From Flavobacterium sp. (GTDB lineage Bacteria > Bacteroidota > Bacteroidia > Flavobacteriales > Flavobacteriaceae), in contig JAEUTY010000049.1 of the NCBI GenBank assembly GCA_016787805.1, forward strand, positions 25,928 to 89,927: DNA of 64,000 bases, read 5' to 3'. A program made the translations under genes and the position numbers. Positions 45,329 through 53,829 of this stretch are shown piece after piece (positions within the stretch are counted from its first letter, which is position 1; each line of letters begins with the position of its first letter). The notes under the pieces are model-generated. The model was given only the letters and a program-made list of their open reading frames with translations, had not been told where the DNA came from and ran no database searches.

Positions 45329-46681
45329 ATGGATACATTAGTTCAAATCGCTCAAATTATATTTATATTATCAATATTGGTTGTATTACATGAGTTTGGG
45401 CACTTTTTACCTGCCAAATTATTTAAAGTAAAAGTGGAAAAGTTTTATCTTTTTATGGATGCAGGGTTTTCACTTTTTAAGAAAAAAATCAAAGATACAG
45501 AATGGGGAATTGGTTGGTTGCCAATTGGAGGCTACGTAAAATTAGCCGGAATGATTGATGAAAGTATGGACACCGAGCAGCTAAAGCAAGAACCACAACC
45601 ATGGGAGTTTCGTTCAAAACCCGCTTGGCAACGTTTAATTATTATGTTGGGCGGAATCACTGTCAACATTTTACTGGCTTGGTTTTTATACACAGTGGTG
45701 TACAGTACTTATGGTCAAAAATACATAGCTACCGAAAAATTCCAAGAACACGGTTTGTCATTTGGCGATGTTGGAAAATCGGCTGGGTTCCAAAATGGCG
45801 ATAAAATTGTTAGTGTTGACGGACAATTTCAAGAGAAGTACAATCGAATGATTATTGATATTTTGTTAGGAACCGAAGTAGTTGTAAACCGCAACGGAGA
45901 AAACAAAACCATCATCTTAACCGACGAAAACAAACGAGACATATTGAAAAAAGAAGGGCGTAATTTTATTGGTCCGCGTTTGCAAAAAATTGTAGTTGAC
46001 AGCATCAATCCGAAGGGTGGCGCTCCAGCAATGGGTTTGAAAATAGGCGATCGTATTGTTGGTGTCAACGGAAAACCAACTCCTTACTTTGATGTATTGA
46101 CCGACGAATTGAAAAAACACAAAAACGACAGCATTAGTTTAACTGTTGAAAGAAACAACGCCAATATTGTTTTGAAAGGCAAAGTCGACAAAGAAGGTGT
46201 AATTGGTTTTGGCTATTCAAAAGAAGCTAAAAAAGAGTATGAAAAGTTTGAAGTGGTTAACCACATGAATTTTATACAAGCCTTTCCAAAAGCGGTTGAA
46301 GAATCGTATACGCAGTTTGTATACAACATTAAACAGTTCAAATTATTATTAAAACCGAAGACAGAAGCTTACAAACAAGTAAAAAGTCCGATTGGAATAA
46401 CACGTCAATTACCTACTGAGTGGGATTGGGAATTCATTTGGAAATTCACTGCCATGTTCTCGATTGGATTGGCCTTTATGAATCTTTTACCGATTCCAGG
46501 ATTGGATGGTGGTCATGCCTTATTTACTATAGCTGAGATGATTACAGGACGCACCTTGAGCGAAAAGGCAATGGGATATGTACAAACAGGCGGAATGATT
46601 TTCTTGCTTTCGCTGATGGCCTTAACTTTTGGAAAAGACATCTACGAAATCATCATTGATAATTTTTTCAAAAAAGTTTAA
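45329..46681 (+). CDS. rseP: RIP metalloprotease RseP (site-2 protease)
   Basis: Intramembrane zinc protease that cuts anti-sigma factors or signal-peptide remnants. HEFGH at residues 21-25 in the first membrane helix binds zinc; the third ligand lies in LLPIPGLDGGHALF near residue 390. Two PDZ domains sit between (about 125-290; KGGAPAMGLKIGDRIVGVNG is the second). 450 residues, full length. It is followed by the tRNA-Asn gene. Confidence 0.93.
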   Translation: MDTLVQIAQIIFILSILVVLHEFGHFLPAKLFKVKVEKFYLFMDAGFSLFKKKIKDTEWGIGWLPIGGYVKLAGMIDESMDTEQLKQEPQPWEFRSKPAWQRLIIMLGGITVNILLAWFLYTVVYSTYGQKYIATEKFQEHGLSFGDVGKSAGFQNGDKIVSVDGQFQEKYNRMIIDILLGTEVVVNRNGENKTIILTDENKRDILKKEGRNFIGPRLQKIVVDSINPKGGAPAMGLKIGDRIVGVNGKPTPYFDVLTDELKKHKNDSISLTVERNNANIVLKGKVDKEGVIGFGYSKEAKKEYEKFEVVNHMNFIQAFPKAVEESYTQFVYNIKQFKLLLKPKTEAYKQVKSPIGITRQLPTEWDWEFIWKFTAMFSIGLAFMNLLPIPGLDGGHALFTIAEMITGRTLSEKAMGYVQTGGMIFLLSLMALTFGKDIYEIIIDNFFKKV

Positions 46682-46687
46682 TTTTTA

Positions 46688-46718
46688 TTTGCAAAAAATA
46701 AAAATCGCCTTATATTTG
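46688..46718 (+). promoter_or_regulatory. Promoter of tRNA-Asn
   Basis: TTTG (46688-46691) and TATATTTG (46711-46718) with a 19-bp spacer match the Bacteroidota -33/-7 consensus exactly. The tRNA starts 25 bp after the -7 box. Confidence 0.75.
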
Positions 46719-46743
46719 CAACCGCTTAAAAGATATAACATCT

Positions 46744-46817
46744 TCCTCCTTAGCTCAGTTGGTTAGAGCATCTGACTGTTAATCAGAGGGTCCTTGGTTC
46801 GAGCCCAAGAGGGGGAG
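46744..46817 (+). tRNA. tRNA-Asn (anticodon GUU)
   Basis: 74-nt cloverleaf: acceptor arm TCCTCCT / AGGGGGA with one wobble pair, D-arm GCTC...GAGC, anticodon arm TCTGA-CTGTTAA-TCAGA with anticodon GTT at 46778-46780, T-arm CTTGG-TTCGAGC-CCAAG, discriminator G. No encoded CCA. It has its own promoter and terminator. Confidence 0.97.
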
Positions 46818-46826
46818 CTTTCTTAG

Positions 46827-46856
46827 ACTCCTCGCCATTTTGGCGGGGAGTTTTTA
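46827..46856 (+). terminator. Rho-independent terminator after tRNA-Asn
   Basis: ACTCCTCGCC (46827-46836) pairs with GGCGGGGAGT (46842-46851, one G-T pair), then TTTTT. Confidence 0.85.
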
Positions 46857-46859
46857 TTT

Positions 46860-47143
46860 ATAGCAACCTGAAAGGCTTGTGTTTACTAAGGATGAGCGCA
46901 ATTAACTCATTGATAAAAGCGGTTCGATAATTTTTTAAAAAAATGAGTTTTTCAGGAAATTAACATTGTTTTTCCAATAAATTGAAAATACATTTTTTTT
47001 ACAAAAACAATCCCCTATTAACTAAAATTTGAAAAGCAATTTAAAAATTGCAATGGTTCGATGTTGAAGAAGGGTTGATTTTTAGCCTAATATAGAAATA
47101 TCAAACAATTGCGGCTCGATAATCAGTCAATAGTAGGAGCTAG
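46860..47143. other. Non-coding stretch between tRNA-Asn and the nos cluster
   Basis: AT-rich and without a sustained frame. GCGGTTCGATAAT (46919-46931) recurs as GCGGCTCGATAAT (47111-47123), too weak to call an att repeat. Together with the fragment that follows it looks like eroded sequence downstream of a tRNA gene. Confidence 0.45.
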
Positions 47144-47308
47144 AAAGACCATCAATTCTATCAAGAGGATTTTATTGATGAACCTATAAGTTTTCAGGAC
47201 TATGTAAACTTTGAATTAGCGCAACTATTTGACATACAGCACACTATTCTTTCTATTGAATTTATCAAGAAGAAAACTGTTGTTGTATACACGATGAAAA
47301 TCAAATAA
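47144..47308 (+). pseudogene. Possible 3' remnant of a decayed gene
   Basis: An open stretch of 54 sense codons after a TAG, ending in TAA. It reads as plausible protein (HQFYQEDFIDEPISFQDYVN in its first third, then a Phe/Leu/Lys-rich end) but has no start near its 5' end. A terminator hairpin follows 9 bp later, as after a real gene. I could not identify a parent family. Confidence 0.35.
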
Positions 47309-47316
47309 CTTATAAC

Positions 47317-47345
47317 AAACACTCATGATTTGAGTGTTTTTTTTA
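47317..47345 (+). terminator. Rho-independent terminator upstream of the nos operon
   Basis: AAACACTCA (47317-47325) pairs with TGAGTGTTT (47331-47339), followed by a T run. It insulates the nos promoter from upstream transcription and fits the end of the remnant ORF. Confidence 0.75.
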
Positions 47346-47409
47346 TTCAAATGCTTCAAGATTTGTATTCCTTAATAAAACCCTTTTGTACTTGCAAAAA
47401 ACTATTTCC

Positions 47410-47429
47410 TTTATGATTTCAGTCATAAA
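47410..47429. promoter_or_regulatory. Palindromic operator before the nos operon
   Basis: TTTATGA-TTTCAG-TCATAAA is a perfect 7-bp-arm palindrome. Its centre is 34 bp upstream of the centre of a -7-like box GAACTTTG (47450-47457), the position of a class II activator site near -41. A near-identical palindrome lies at the same distance before ric (57177-57192). Size and spacing suit a CRP/FNR-family regulator answering NO or low oxygen. Confidence 0.65.
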
Positions 47430-47482
47430 ATTTAACTCCATTCAATTCAGAACTTTGGGGTATTATTTTAAACTAAAACAAT

Positions 47483-47956
47483 ATGAAAAAATTAGTAATG
47501 TTAATCACAACAGCCGTAATGTTCTTTTCATGTGGCAAAAAAGAAAAAACAGGGGAAGACTTTTCTAAACCAACAACTGAAGAAACCGCAACAACAGACG
47601 CTTCATCTTACGACCCCAATCGAGGTGAAGGTAAATATGATACTGTTGAACTTGGAGCAGGCCTAGATCAAGCAATGGCAACCAAAGGTGAAGAAGTTGC
47701 TGGTGTTAAATGTACTTCTTGTCACAAAATAACAGATGAAAAATTAGTTGGTCCAGGATGGAAAGGTGTTACCGAAAGAAGAAAACCAGAATGGATTATG
47801 AACTTCATTACCAATCCTGACCCAATGATTGAAAAAGATCCTGAAGTTCAAGCGCAACTAGAAATATGTCTTGTTCGTATGCCAAATCAAGGCTTAGCAG
47901 ATGAAGAAGCAAGAAGTATTTTAGAATATATGCGTAAAAATGACGGAGTAAAGTAA
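47483..47956 (+). CDS. c-type cytochrome lipoprotein of the nos cluster
   Basis: 157 residues. Lipoprotein signal with lipobox FFSC (Cys17), a low-complexity Thr/Glu linker, then a monohaem cytochrome c domain: CTSCH at residues 77-81 and the distal Met133 in RMPNQ. It precedes nosZ by 57 bp and likely delivers electrons to it, as small cytochromes do in clade II nos clusters. It is the first gene behind the palindromic operator. Confidence 0.9.
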   Translation: MKKLVMLITTAVMFFSCGKKEKTGEDFSKPTTEETATTDASSYDPNRGEGKYDTVELGAGLDQAMATKGEEVAGVKCTSCHKITDEKLVGPGWKGVTERRKPEWIMNFITNPDPMIEKDPEVQAQLEICLVRMPNQGLADEEARSILEYMRKNDGVK

Positions 47957-48013
47957 AAACAACTAACCATCTCTGTTGGGTGAAAGCAATAAGATGGTTC
48001 TAATTTCAATAAA

Positions 48014-49990
48014 ATGAAAAATAAATTTGTAAAAACAATTGTGGTACTCGTTTTAGGAAGTGCATTGTTCACTTCTTGTAAACCAAAAAATTCCAGTGAT
48101 GCTACAGCAGGTGATGCTGAAAAAGCATATGTAGCACCAGGAAAGTATGACGAATTCTATAACTTCGTTTCAGGAGGTTTTAGTGGTCAGTTAAGTGTTT
48201 ATGGTCTTCCAAGTGGAAGATTGTTTAGAGTTATCCCTGTTTTTTCAGTAGACCCTGAAAAAGGTTGGGGTTATAGTGAAGAAACTAAACCAATGTTGAA
48301 TACTTCTCATGGTTTTGTGCCATGGGATGATTTACATCACACCGAACTATCCCAAACAAACGGTGAAGTTGATGGCCGTTGGGTTTTTGGTAATGCCAAC
48401 AATACACCTCGTATTGCTCGTATTGACTTAAAAACATTTAAAACAGCAGAAATTATTGAATTGCCAAACAGTGGTGGAAATCACTCTTCACCTTTCATTA
48501 CAGAAAATACAGAATATGTTGTTGCAGGAACTCGTTTTAGTGTGCCTGGCGATTATTCTAATGGTGATGTGGCAATTAACACCTATAAAGAAAATTTTAA
48601 AGGTCATATTAGTTTTGTAAAAGTCGGAAAAGAAGGTGAAATGGATTTAGCATTTCAAATTGTAACTCCAGGTGTAAACTTTGACCTTTCGCATGCAGGA
48701 AAAGGAAAATCGCATGGTTGGTTTTTCTTCTCTTGTTACAACACTGAGCAAGCCAATACTTTGTTAGAAGTGAATGCTTCTCAAAAAGATAAAGATTTTA
48801 TCATGGCTGTAAATTGGAAGAAAGCTGAAGAATATCTAAAATCAGGGAAAGCAAAAAAACAGTCTGTAAAATACGCACATAACAAATGGAATGAAAAAAC
48901 ACATACTGCAACTTCTGAGATTAAAAACGAAGTTATGATACTTGATGCAGCAGAGCTTAAAGATATTTGCTACATGATTCCTTGCCCAAAATCGCCTCAC
49001 GGTTGTGATGTTGACCCAACCGGTGAGTATATTGTAGGTTCAGGAAAATTAGCTGCTTTAATTCCAGTTTTTAGTTTTGATAAACTAATGTCGGCCATCC
49101 AAAGCAAAAAATTCGATGGAAACTATGGTGGAATCAATGTTGTAAAATACGAAGCAGCGCTTCACGGTGAAGTTCAAAAACCTGGCTTAGGGCCTTTACA
49201 TACAGAATTTGACGGTAAAGGAAATGCTTATACAACATTCTTCGTTTCTTCTGAAGTAGTAAAATGGGATATTAAATCGTTGAAAGTTTTAGATAGAGTT
49301 CCAACCTATTACTCTGTTGGTCACTTATGTATTCCTGGTGGTGATTCTAAAAAACCATTCGGAAAATACCTTGTAGCTTATAACAAAATTACTAAAGACA
49401 GATATTTACCAACTGGTCCCGAATTAGCTCAATCAGCACAAATATTTGATATTAGCGGTGATAAAATGAAACTCGTTTTAGACTTTCCTACAATTGGAGA
49501 ACCACACTATGCTCAAGCAGCACCAGCCGACTTAATTAGAAATAATGGTCAGCTTAAATTTTACAAAATAGCTGATAATAGCCATCCTTATGTGGCAAAA
49601 GGGGAAAAAGAAGCAAAAGTTGTTCGACAAGGAAATCAAGTACATGTTTATATGACTTCTATTCGTTCTCACTTTGCACCAGACAATATTGAAGGTGTGA
49701 AATTGGGCGACGAAGTATACTTCCATGTAACTAATCTTGAACAAGATTGGGATGTTCCACACGGATTTGCTGTAAAAGGTGCCAATAATGGAGAACTACT
49801 AATTATGCCAGGTGAAACTACAACACTAAAATGGAAACCAGACCGCGTTGGAATTTTTCCAATGTATTGTACCGATTTTTGTAGTGCTTTACACCAAGAA
49901 ATGCAAGGGTATGTAAGAGTTTCTCCAGCAGGAAGTGCTGTCCCACTTACATGGAGTGTTGGTACTAATTTACCAGCAGCTACAAAATAA
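48014..49990 (+). CDS. nosZ: Nitrous-oxide reductase, clade II (Sec-exported)
   Basis: Reduces N2O to N2. 658 residues with a Sec lipoprotein-type signal (lipobox FTSC, Cys22) instead of a Tat signal, a mark of clade II. CuZ ligands fit DDLHHTELS (His108, His109), DLSHAGKGKSHGW, CPKSPHGCDVDP, GPLHTEFDGKGNAYTT, YSVGHL and GEPHYAQ. The C-terminal cupredoxin domain carries the CuA motif Cys619-x3-Cys623-x3-His627-x2-Met630. It is followed by a long hairpin and the accessory nos genes. nosR is absent, also usual for clade II. Confidence 0.97.
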   Translation: MKNKFVKTIVVLVLGSALFTSCKPKNSSDATAGDAEKAYVAPGKYDEFYNFVSGGFSGQLSVYGLPSGRLFRVIPVFSVDPEKGWGYSEETKPMLNTSHGFVPWDDLHHTELSQTNGEVDGRWVFGNANNTPRIARIDLKTFKTAEIIELPNSGGNHSSPFITENTEYVVAGTRFSVPGDYSNGDVAINTYKENFKGHISFVKVGKEGEMDLAFQIVTPGVNFDLSHAGKGKSHGWFFFSCYNTEQANTLLEVNASQKDKDFIMAVNWKKAEEYLKSGKAKKQSVKYAHNKWNEKTHTATSEIKNEVMILDAAELKDICYMIPCPKSPHGCDVDPTGEYIVGSGKLAALIPVFSFDKLMSAIQSKKFDGNYGGINVVKYEAALHGEVQKPGLGPLHTEFDGKGNAYTTFFVSSEVVKWDIKSLKVLDRVPTYYSVGHLCIPGGDSKKPFGKYLVAYNKITKDRYLPTGPELAQSAQIFDISGDKMKLVLDFPTIGEPHYAQAAPADLIRNNGQLKFYKIADNSHPYVAKGEKEAKVVRQGNQVHVYMTSIRSHFAPDNIEGVKLGDEVYFHVTNLEQDWDVPHGFAVKGANNGELLIMPGETTTLKWKPDRVGIFPMYCTDFCSALHQEMQGYVRVSPAGSAVPLTWSVGTNLPAATK

Positions 49991-49998
49991 AGATAAGT

Positions 49999-50066
49999 GA
50001 TTAGTGATTAGAAATTAGTGAATAGTACGAATGCTAATCATTAATTTCTAGTCACTAATTCTTTTT
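49999..50066 (+). terminator. Long imperfect hairpin between nosZ and its accessory genes
   Basis: Two 27-nt arms (49999-50025 and 50034-50060; 23 of 27 positions pair) around TACGAATG, then CTTTTT. The arms are built from GATTAGTGATTAGAAATTAG-like repeats. It may act as partial terminator or mRNA-stability element so that nosZ is made in excess over the downstream genes. Confidence 0.5.
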
Positions 50067-50079
50067 AAAACAAATCAAA

Positions 50080-50673
50080 ATGAAAAAATCAAAAATTTCA
50101 ATGGTATCAAAAATGATATTGTTGATAATAGCAACATTATTTATCGGTTCGCTTTTTTTCCCAATGTGGCAAATTGAATTAGAGGCGCCACAATATCCTG
50201 AAGGGTTAGTATTAAAATTACATGCTAATAAAATTGGTGGTGATGTAGAAATCATTAATGGTCTAAATCATTACATCGGAATGGCAACTTTGCATACCGA
50301 AAACTTTTTCGAATTCACCGTATTGCCTTATATCTTTATAGGTTTTGCTGTAATTTCTTTGTTGCTAATTTTTGTAGCAAAAAGAAAAGCAGTTTTAGCA
50401 TTCTTTATTTCTTACATTCTTTTTGTGATTTTGGCCGCAATAGATTTCTACAGATGGAATTATGAATACGGACATAATTTAGATCCTAATGCAGCCATAA
50501 AAGTACCAGGAATGGCCTATCAACCGCCTTTAATAGGGTACAAACAATTATTAAATTTTGGAGCCTATTCTATTCCAGATATTGGTGGTTGGATGCTGAC
50601 TGCTTGTGGTCTTTTATTGTTTTTTATTATTTTCAAAGAATATAAATTATTCACTAAAAAAGACAAATTATGA
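50080..50673 (+). CDS. Membrane protein of clade II nos clusters (NosB-like)
   Basis: 197 residues with four membrane helices (about 12-29, 82-103, 107-125, 168-188) and a periplasmic loop with IELEAPQYPEGLVLKLHANK. It overlaps nosL by 4 bp. A membrane protein at this position, called NosB, accompanies clade II nosZ; its job is not established. Conserved His and Tyr in MATLHTENFFEF and NYEYGHN may matter. The NosB name rests on position and topology. Confidence 0.75.
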   Translation: MKKSKISMVSKMILLIIATLFIGSLFFPMWQIELEAPQYPEGLVLKLHANKIGGDVEIINGLNHYIGMATLHTENFFEFTVLPYIFIGFAVISLLLIFVAKRKAVLAFFISYILFVILAAIDFYRWNYEYGHNLDPNAAIKVPGMAYQPPLIGYKQLLNFGAYSIPDIGGWMLTACGLLLFFIIFKEYKLFTKKDKL

Positions 50674-51095
50674 GATTACTTTTTATAGCATTGATAGCAT
50701 TTCTTATGGTTTCTTGTGGTTCAAATGAACCAAAACCAATTAACCTTAATACTGATATGTGCGATTTCTGTAAAATGACCATTGCTAATGGGAAATTCGG
50801 AGCTGAATTAATCACACAAAAAGGGCGTTATTACAAATTTGATGATGTTTCATGCATGGTTCAATTTGCAAAATCAAGCGAAGTTCCTGCTAAAGCCTTT
50901 TTTGTGAATGATTACTTAAAAGAAAATGAATTGGTTGCTGCCGAAAAATGCTATTACTTAAAAGGAGGTACAATTAATTCTCCTATGCATGGTAATCTTG
51001 CCGCGTTTTTCACACCTAAAGATCAAGAAGAGTTTCAAAAAAAATTAAATGCTGATCCAATGACTTGGGAACAAATTTATGATTCGTATAAATGA
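50670..51095 (+). CDS. nosL: NosL copper chaperone lipoprotein
   Basis: 141 residues. Lipoprotein signal with lipobox MVSC (Cys16); the Cu(I)-binding motif Met30-Cys31-x2-Cys34-x-Met36 (MCDFCKMTI) follows, then GAELITQKGRYYKFDDVSCM, all typical of NosL, which delivers copper for CuZ assembly. It overlaps both neighbours by 4 bp. Confidence 0.93.
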   Translation: MRLLFIALIAFLMVSCGSNEPKPINLNTDMCDFCKMTIANGKFGAELITQKGRYYKFDDVSCMVQFAKSSEVPAKAFFVNDYLKENELVAAEKCYYLKGGTINSPMHGNLAAFFTPKDQEEFQKKLNADPMTWEQIYDSYK

Positions 51096-52324
51096 AAAAA
51101 TTAATCTGCATATTATTTTCCCTCTTAATTTCTATTTCAAATGCTAAAACCATTCAAGTAGGAAGCAGATACCCTGTCAAAAAAATCAAGCAAGCACTTC
51201 AATTGGCTGCCGATGGTGATACTGTTATTGTGAATAGTGGAGTTTATAAAGAAGGTAATATTCTAATCAACAAAAAAATAATTTTTCTTGGTAAAAATTT
51301 TCCAATTTTGGATGGACAAAATAAGTTTGAAGTAGTTTCTATCAATGCAGATAATGTAGTTATAAAAGGATTTAAAATAATCAATTCAGGATATGCTTCA
51401 CTAGAAGATCCATGTGGAATCAAAGTGTATGATAAATCTTTTGTCAAAATCGAGAACAATGTTCTTGATAATAATTTTTTCGGAATCTATCTTCAGAATT
51501 CTAAAAATTGCCTGATCAAAAACAATAAAATTACAGCTTATGGAAAACAAGAACAACTTATTGGAAATGGTATTCATTGTTGGAAAAGCGATAATCTTCA
51601 AATAATTGCCAATAAAATTTCGGGACATCGCGATGGAATTTATTTTGAATTTGTAACACAATCTATCATTTGGAGAAATATTTCTAATAAAAACATTCGT
51701 TATGGCTTGCATTTTATGTTTTCGAACGATGATGCTTACATAACGAATGTTTTTAAAAATAATGGTGCTGGTGTTGCTGTGATGTTTACCAAAAATGTAA
51801 AAATGTATAACAATTATTTTGAAGAAAACTGGGGCGATTCTGCCTATGGTTTATTGCTTAAAGAAATTGCTGATAGCTATATTTTCAATAACAAATTTGC
51901 CCGAAACACATCGGGAATTTACATGGAAGGCACTTCAAGAATCAAGGTTGAAAAAAACGTTTTTGAATCGAATGGTTGGGGAATGAAAATTCAAGCAAGT
52001 TGCATGGATAACGAAGTTGTAAACAATAATTATCTAAAAAATACTTTTGACATAAGCACAAACGGAAGCCTAGTTTTAAATACTTTCAACAGTAACTATT
52101 GGGACAAATACGAAGGATATGATTTAGACAAAAATGGAATTGGCGATGTTCCCTATCATCCACTGAGTTTATTTGCGGTTTTGACTGAAAAAACGCCTTC
52201 ATCTATGTTATTGTACCGAAGTTTTATGATTACGCTTTTAGACAAATCTGAAAAAGTTTTACCAAGCATAACTCCCGATAATTTTATAGACAATGCGCCT
52301 TTAATGAAATCGTTGCCATTATGA
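51092..52324 (+). CDS. nosD: NosD periplasmic copper-site assembly protein
   Basis: 410 residues with a signal peptide (MKKLICILFSLLISISNAK). The mature part is a parallel beta-helix of repeated Asn-rich turns (KNCLIKNNKITAYG, NNYFEENWGDSAYG, INKNVFES-like units), the CASH/NosD fold. With NosF and NosY it forms the complex that helps assemble the CuZ [4Cu:2S] centre. It overlaps nosF by 4 bp. Confidence 0.94.
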   Translation: MKKLICILFSLLISISNAKTIQVGSRYPVKKIKQALQLAADGDTVIVNSGVYKEGNILINKKIIFLGKNFPILDGQNKFEVVSINADNVVIKGFKIINSGYASLEDPCGIKVYDKSFVKIENNVLDNNFFGIYLQNSKNCLIKNNKITAYGKQEQLIGNGIHCWKSDNLQIIANKISGHRDGIYFEFVTQSIIWRNISNKNIRYGLHFMFSNDDAYITNVFKNNGAGVAVMFTKNVKMYNNYFEENWGDSAYGLLLKEIADSYIFNNKFARNTSGIYMEGTSRIKVEKNVFESNGWGMKIQASCMDNEVVNNNYLKNTFDISTNGSLVLNTFNSNYWDKYEGYDLDKNGIGDVPYHPLSLFAVLTEKTPSSMLLYRSFMITLLDKSEKVLPSITPDNFIDNAPLMKSLPL

Positions 52325-53064
52325 TTGAAATACAAAATATAAGTAAAAAATTCGGAAAGTTAGAAGTGCTAAAAGGTGTAAATCTTCTTTGCAAAAAAGG
52401 CGAATGTATTGCACTAATCGGACCCAACGGCTGTGGCAAAACTACGCTAATAAAATCCATTTTAGGAATGGTTTTACCTGATAATGGTTCGATTGTTTTT
52501 AACGGCAAATCGGTAGTTGGAGAATACGTTTACCGTGAAAAAATTGGGTATATGCCTCAAATTGGTCGTTATCCAGATAACATGACAATTGGTCAAATCA
52601 TCGAAATGATAAAAAAAATTCGAAATACAAATAATGAATTAGATGAAGATTTACTAAAAGCATTTGAACTTGAAAAAATGTTTGACAAACAAATGCGAAC
52701 ACTTTCGGGTGGAACAACTCAAAAAGTAAGTGCCGTTTTAGCATTTCTATTCAATCCAGAAGTACTGATTTTAGATGAACCAACGGCAGGTTTAGATCCA
52801 TTGGCATCCGAAATTTTGAAAGAAAAAATCATTAAAGAAAAAGAAAAAGGGAAACTCATCTTTATAACATCACATCTCTTGAGTGAATTAGACGATTTGA
52901 TTACCGAAATTATTTTCATGCAAGAAGGAGAAGTTCATTTTCATAAAAAAGTGGATGATTTAAAAGCAGAAACTAACGAAACTAAAATTTCAAAAGCTAT
53001 TGCCAGTATTCTAAAACAAAAGCAACCCGAAACTCAAAACCCGAAACTCGAAACTGCATCATGA
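52321..53064 (+). CDS. nosF: NosF ABC transporter ATPase
   Basis: 247 residues: Walker A GPNGCGKTT, Q-loop YMPQIGRYPD, signature LSGGTTQKV, Walker B VLILDEPTAGLDP and the H-loop FITSHLLSE. It powers NosY/NosD in maturing the CuZ centre of NosZ. It overlaps nosD and nosY by 4 bp each. Confidence 0.95.
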   Translation: MIEIQNISKKFGKLEVLKGVNLLCKKGECIALIGPNGCGKTTLIKSILGMVLPDNGSIVFNGKSVVGEYVYREKIGYMPQIGRYPDNMTIGQIIEMIKKIRNTNNELDEDLLKAFELEKMFDKQMRTLSGGTTQKVSAVLAFLFNPEVLILDEPTAGLDPLASEILKEKIIKEKEKGKLIFITSHLLSELDDLITEIIFMQEGEVHFHKKVDDLKAETNETKISKAIASILKQKQPETQNPKLETAS

Positions 53065-53828
53065 ACAGAATTATAAAAATCATATTGCTCGATATTCTAA
53101 AAAACAAAATAGTTTTGGCTTACACTTTTATTTTAGCCATTTTATCATGGAGTTCATTCGCTTTGGAAGACAATTCAGCTAAAGGGCTTTTAACTATTCT
53201 GAATGTCATTTTATTTACAGTTCCGCTTGTTTCAATTCTGTTTGCTACGATTTATTTGTATAACAGTTCTGAGTTCATCGAACTTTTGTTAAGTCAACCC
53301 ATCAAACGTAAAAAAATATGGATTAGCCTATTTCTTGGGCTGTCTTTTTCAATGATTGCTGCTTTTTTTGTTGGAGCAGGAATTCCGCTACTAATCAATT
53401 CTCCCGATAGTGTTGGGATTATGATGTTGCTCAATGGTACTTTGATAACCATAATTTTTACAGCATTAGCGTTTTTAAGTTCAATACTAACAAGAGATAA
53501 AGCCAAAGGAATTGGAATTGCTATTATGACTTGGTTGTTTTTTGCCTTGATTTTTGATGGACTCGTTTTGTTTCTATTATTTCAATTACAAGATTACCCT
53601 ATCGAAAATGCAATGGTAGGAATGACCGCTTTGAGTCCAATTGATTTGGCTCGAATTCAAATTTTGTTACACCTCGATGTTTCTGCAATGATGGGTTATA
53701 CCGGCGCTATTTTTAAAGATTTCTTTGGAACTTCAACAGGCTTAATAGTTTCTTTTTTATTATTAAGTCTATGGGCAATTATTCCCTTTATTATCTCATT
53801 AAAAAAGTTTAATAAAAAAGATTTGTAA
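53061..53828 (+). CDS. nosY: NosY ABC transporter permease
   Basis: 255 residues with six membrane helices, the membrane partner of NosF. ELLLSQPIKRKKIWISLFLG is the coupling region of this permease family, and MTALSPIDLARI is a conserved NosY-type segment. The globin gene starts 1 bp later. Confidence 0.93.
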   Translation: MNRIIKIILLDILKNKIVLAYTFILAILSWSSFALEDNSAKGLLTILNVILFTVPLVSILFATIYLYNSSEFIELLLSQPIKRKKIWISLFLGLSFSMIAAFFVGAGIPLLINSPDSVGIMMLLNGTLITIIFTALAFLSSILTRDKAKGIGIAIMTWLFFALIFDGLVLFLLFQLQDYPIENAMVGMTALSPIDLARIQILLHLDVSAMMGYTGAIFKDFFGTSTGLIVSFLLLSLWAIIPFIISLKKFNKKDL

Positions 53829-53829
53829 A

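Noticed and set aside
46919-47123. GCGGTTCGATAAT / GCGGCTCGATAAT as att-like direct repeats
   Set aside because: Only 13 bp with a mismatch in AT-rich sequence, and neither matches the tRNA 3' end beyond GGTTCGA.
47386-47482. Short ORF start overlapping the nos operator and promoter
   Set aside because: It shadows the operator and the start of the cytochrome gene in another frame; no family pattern.
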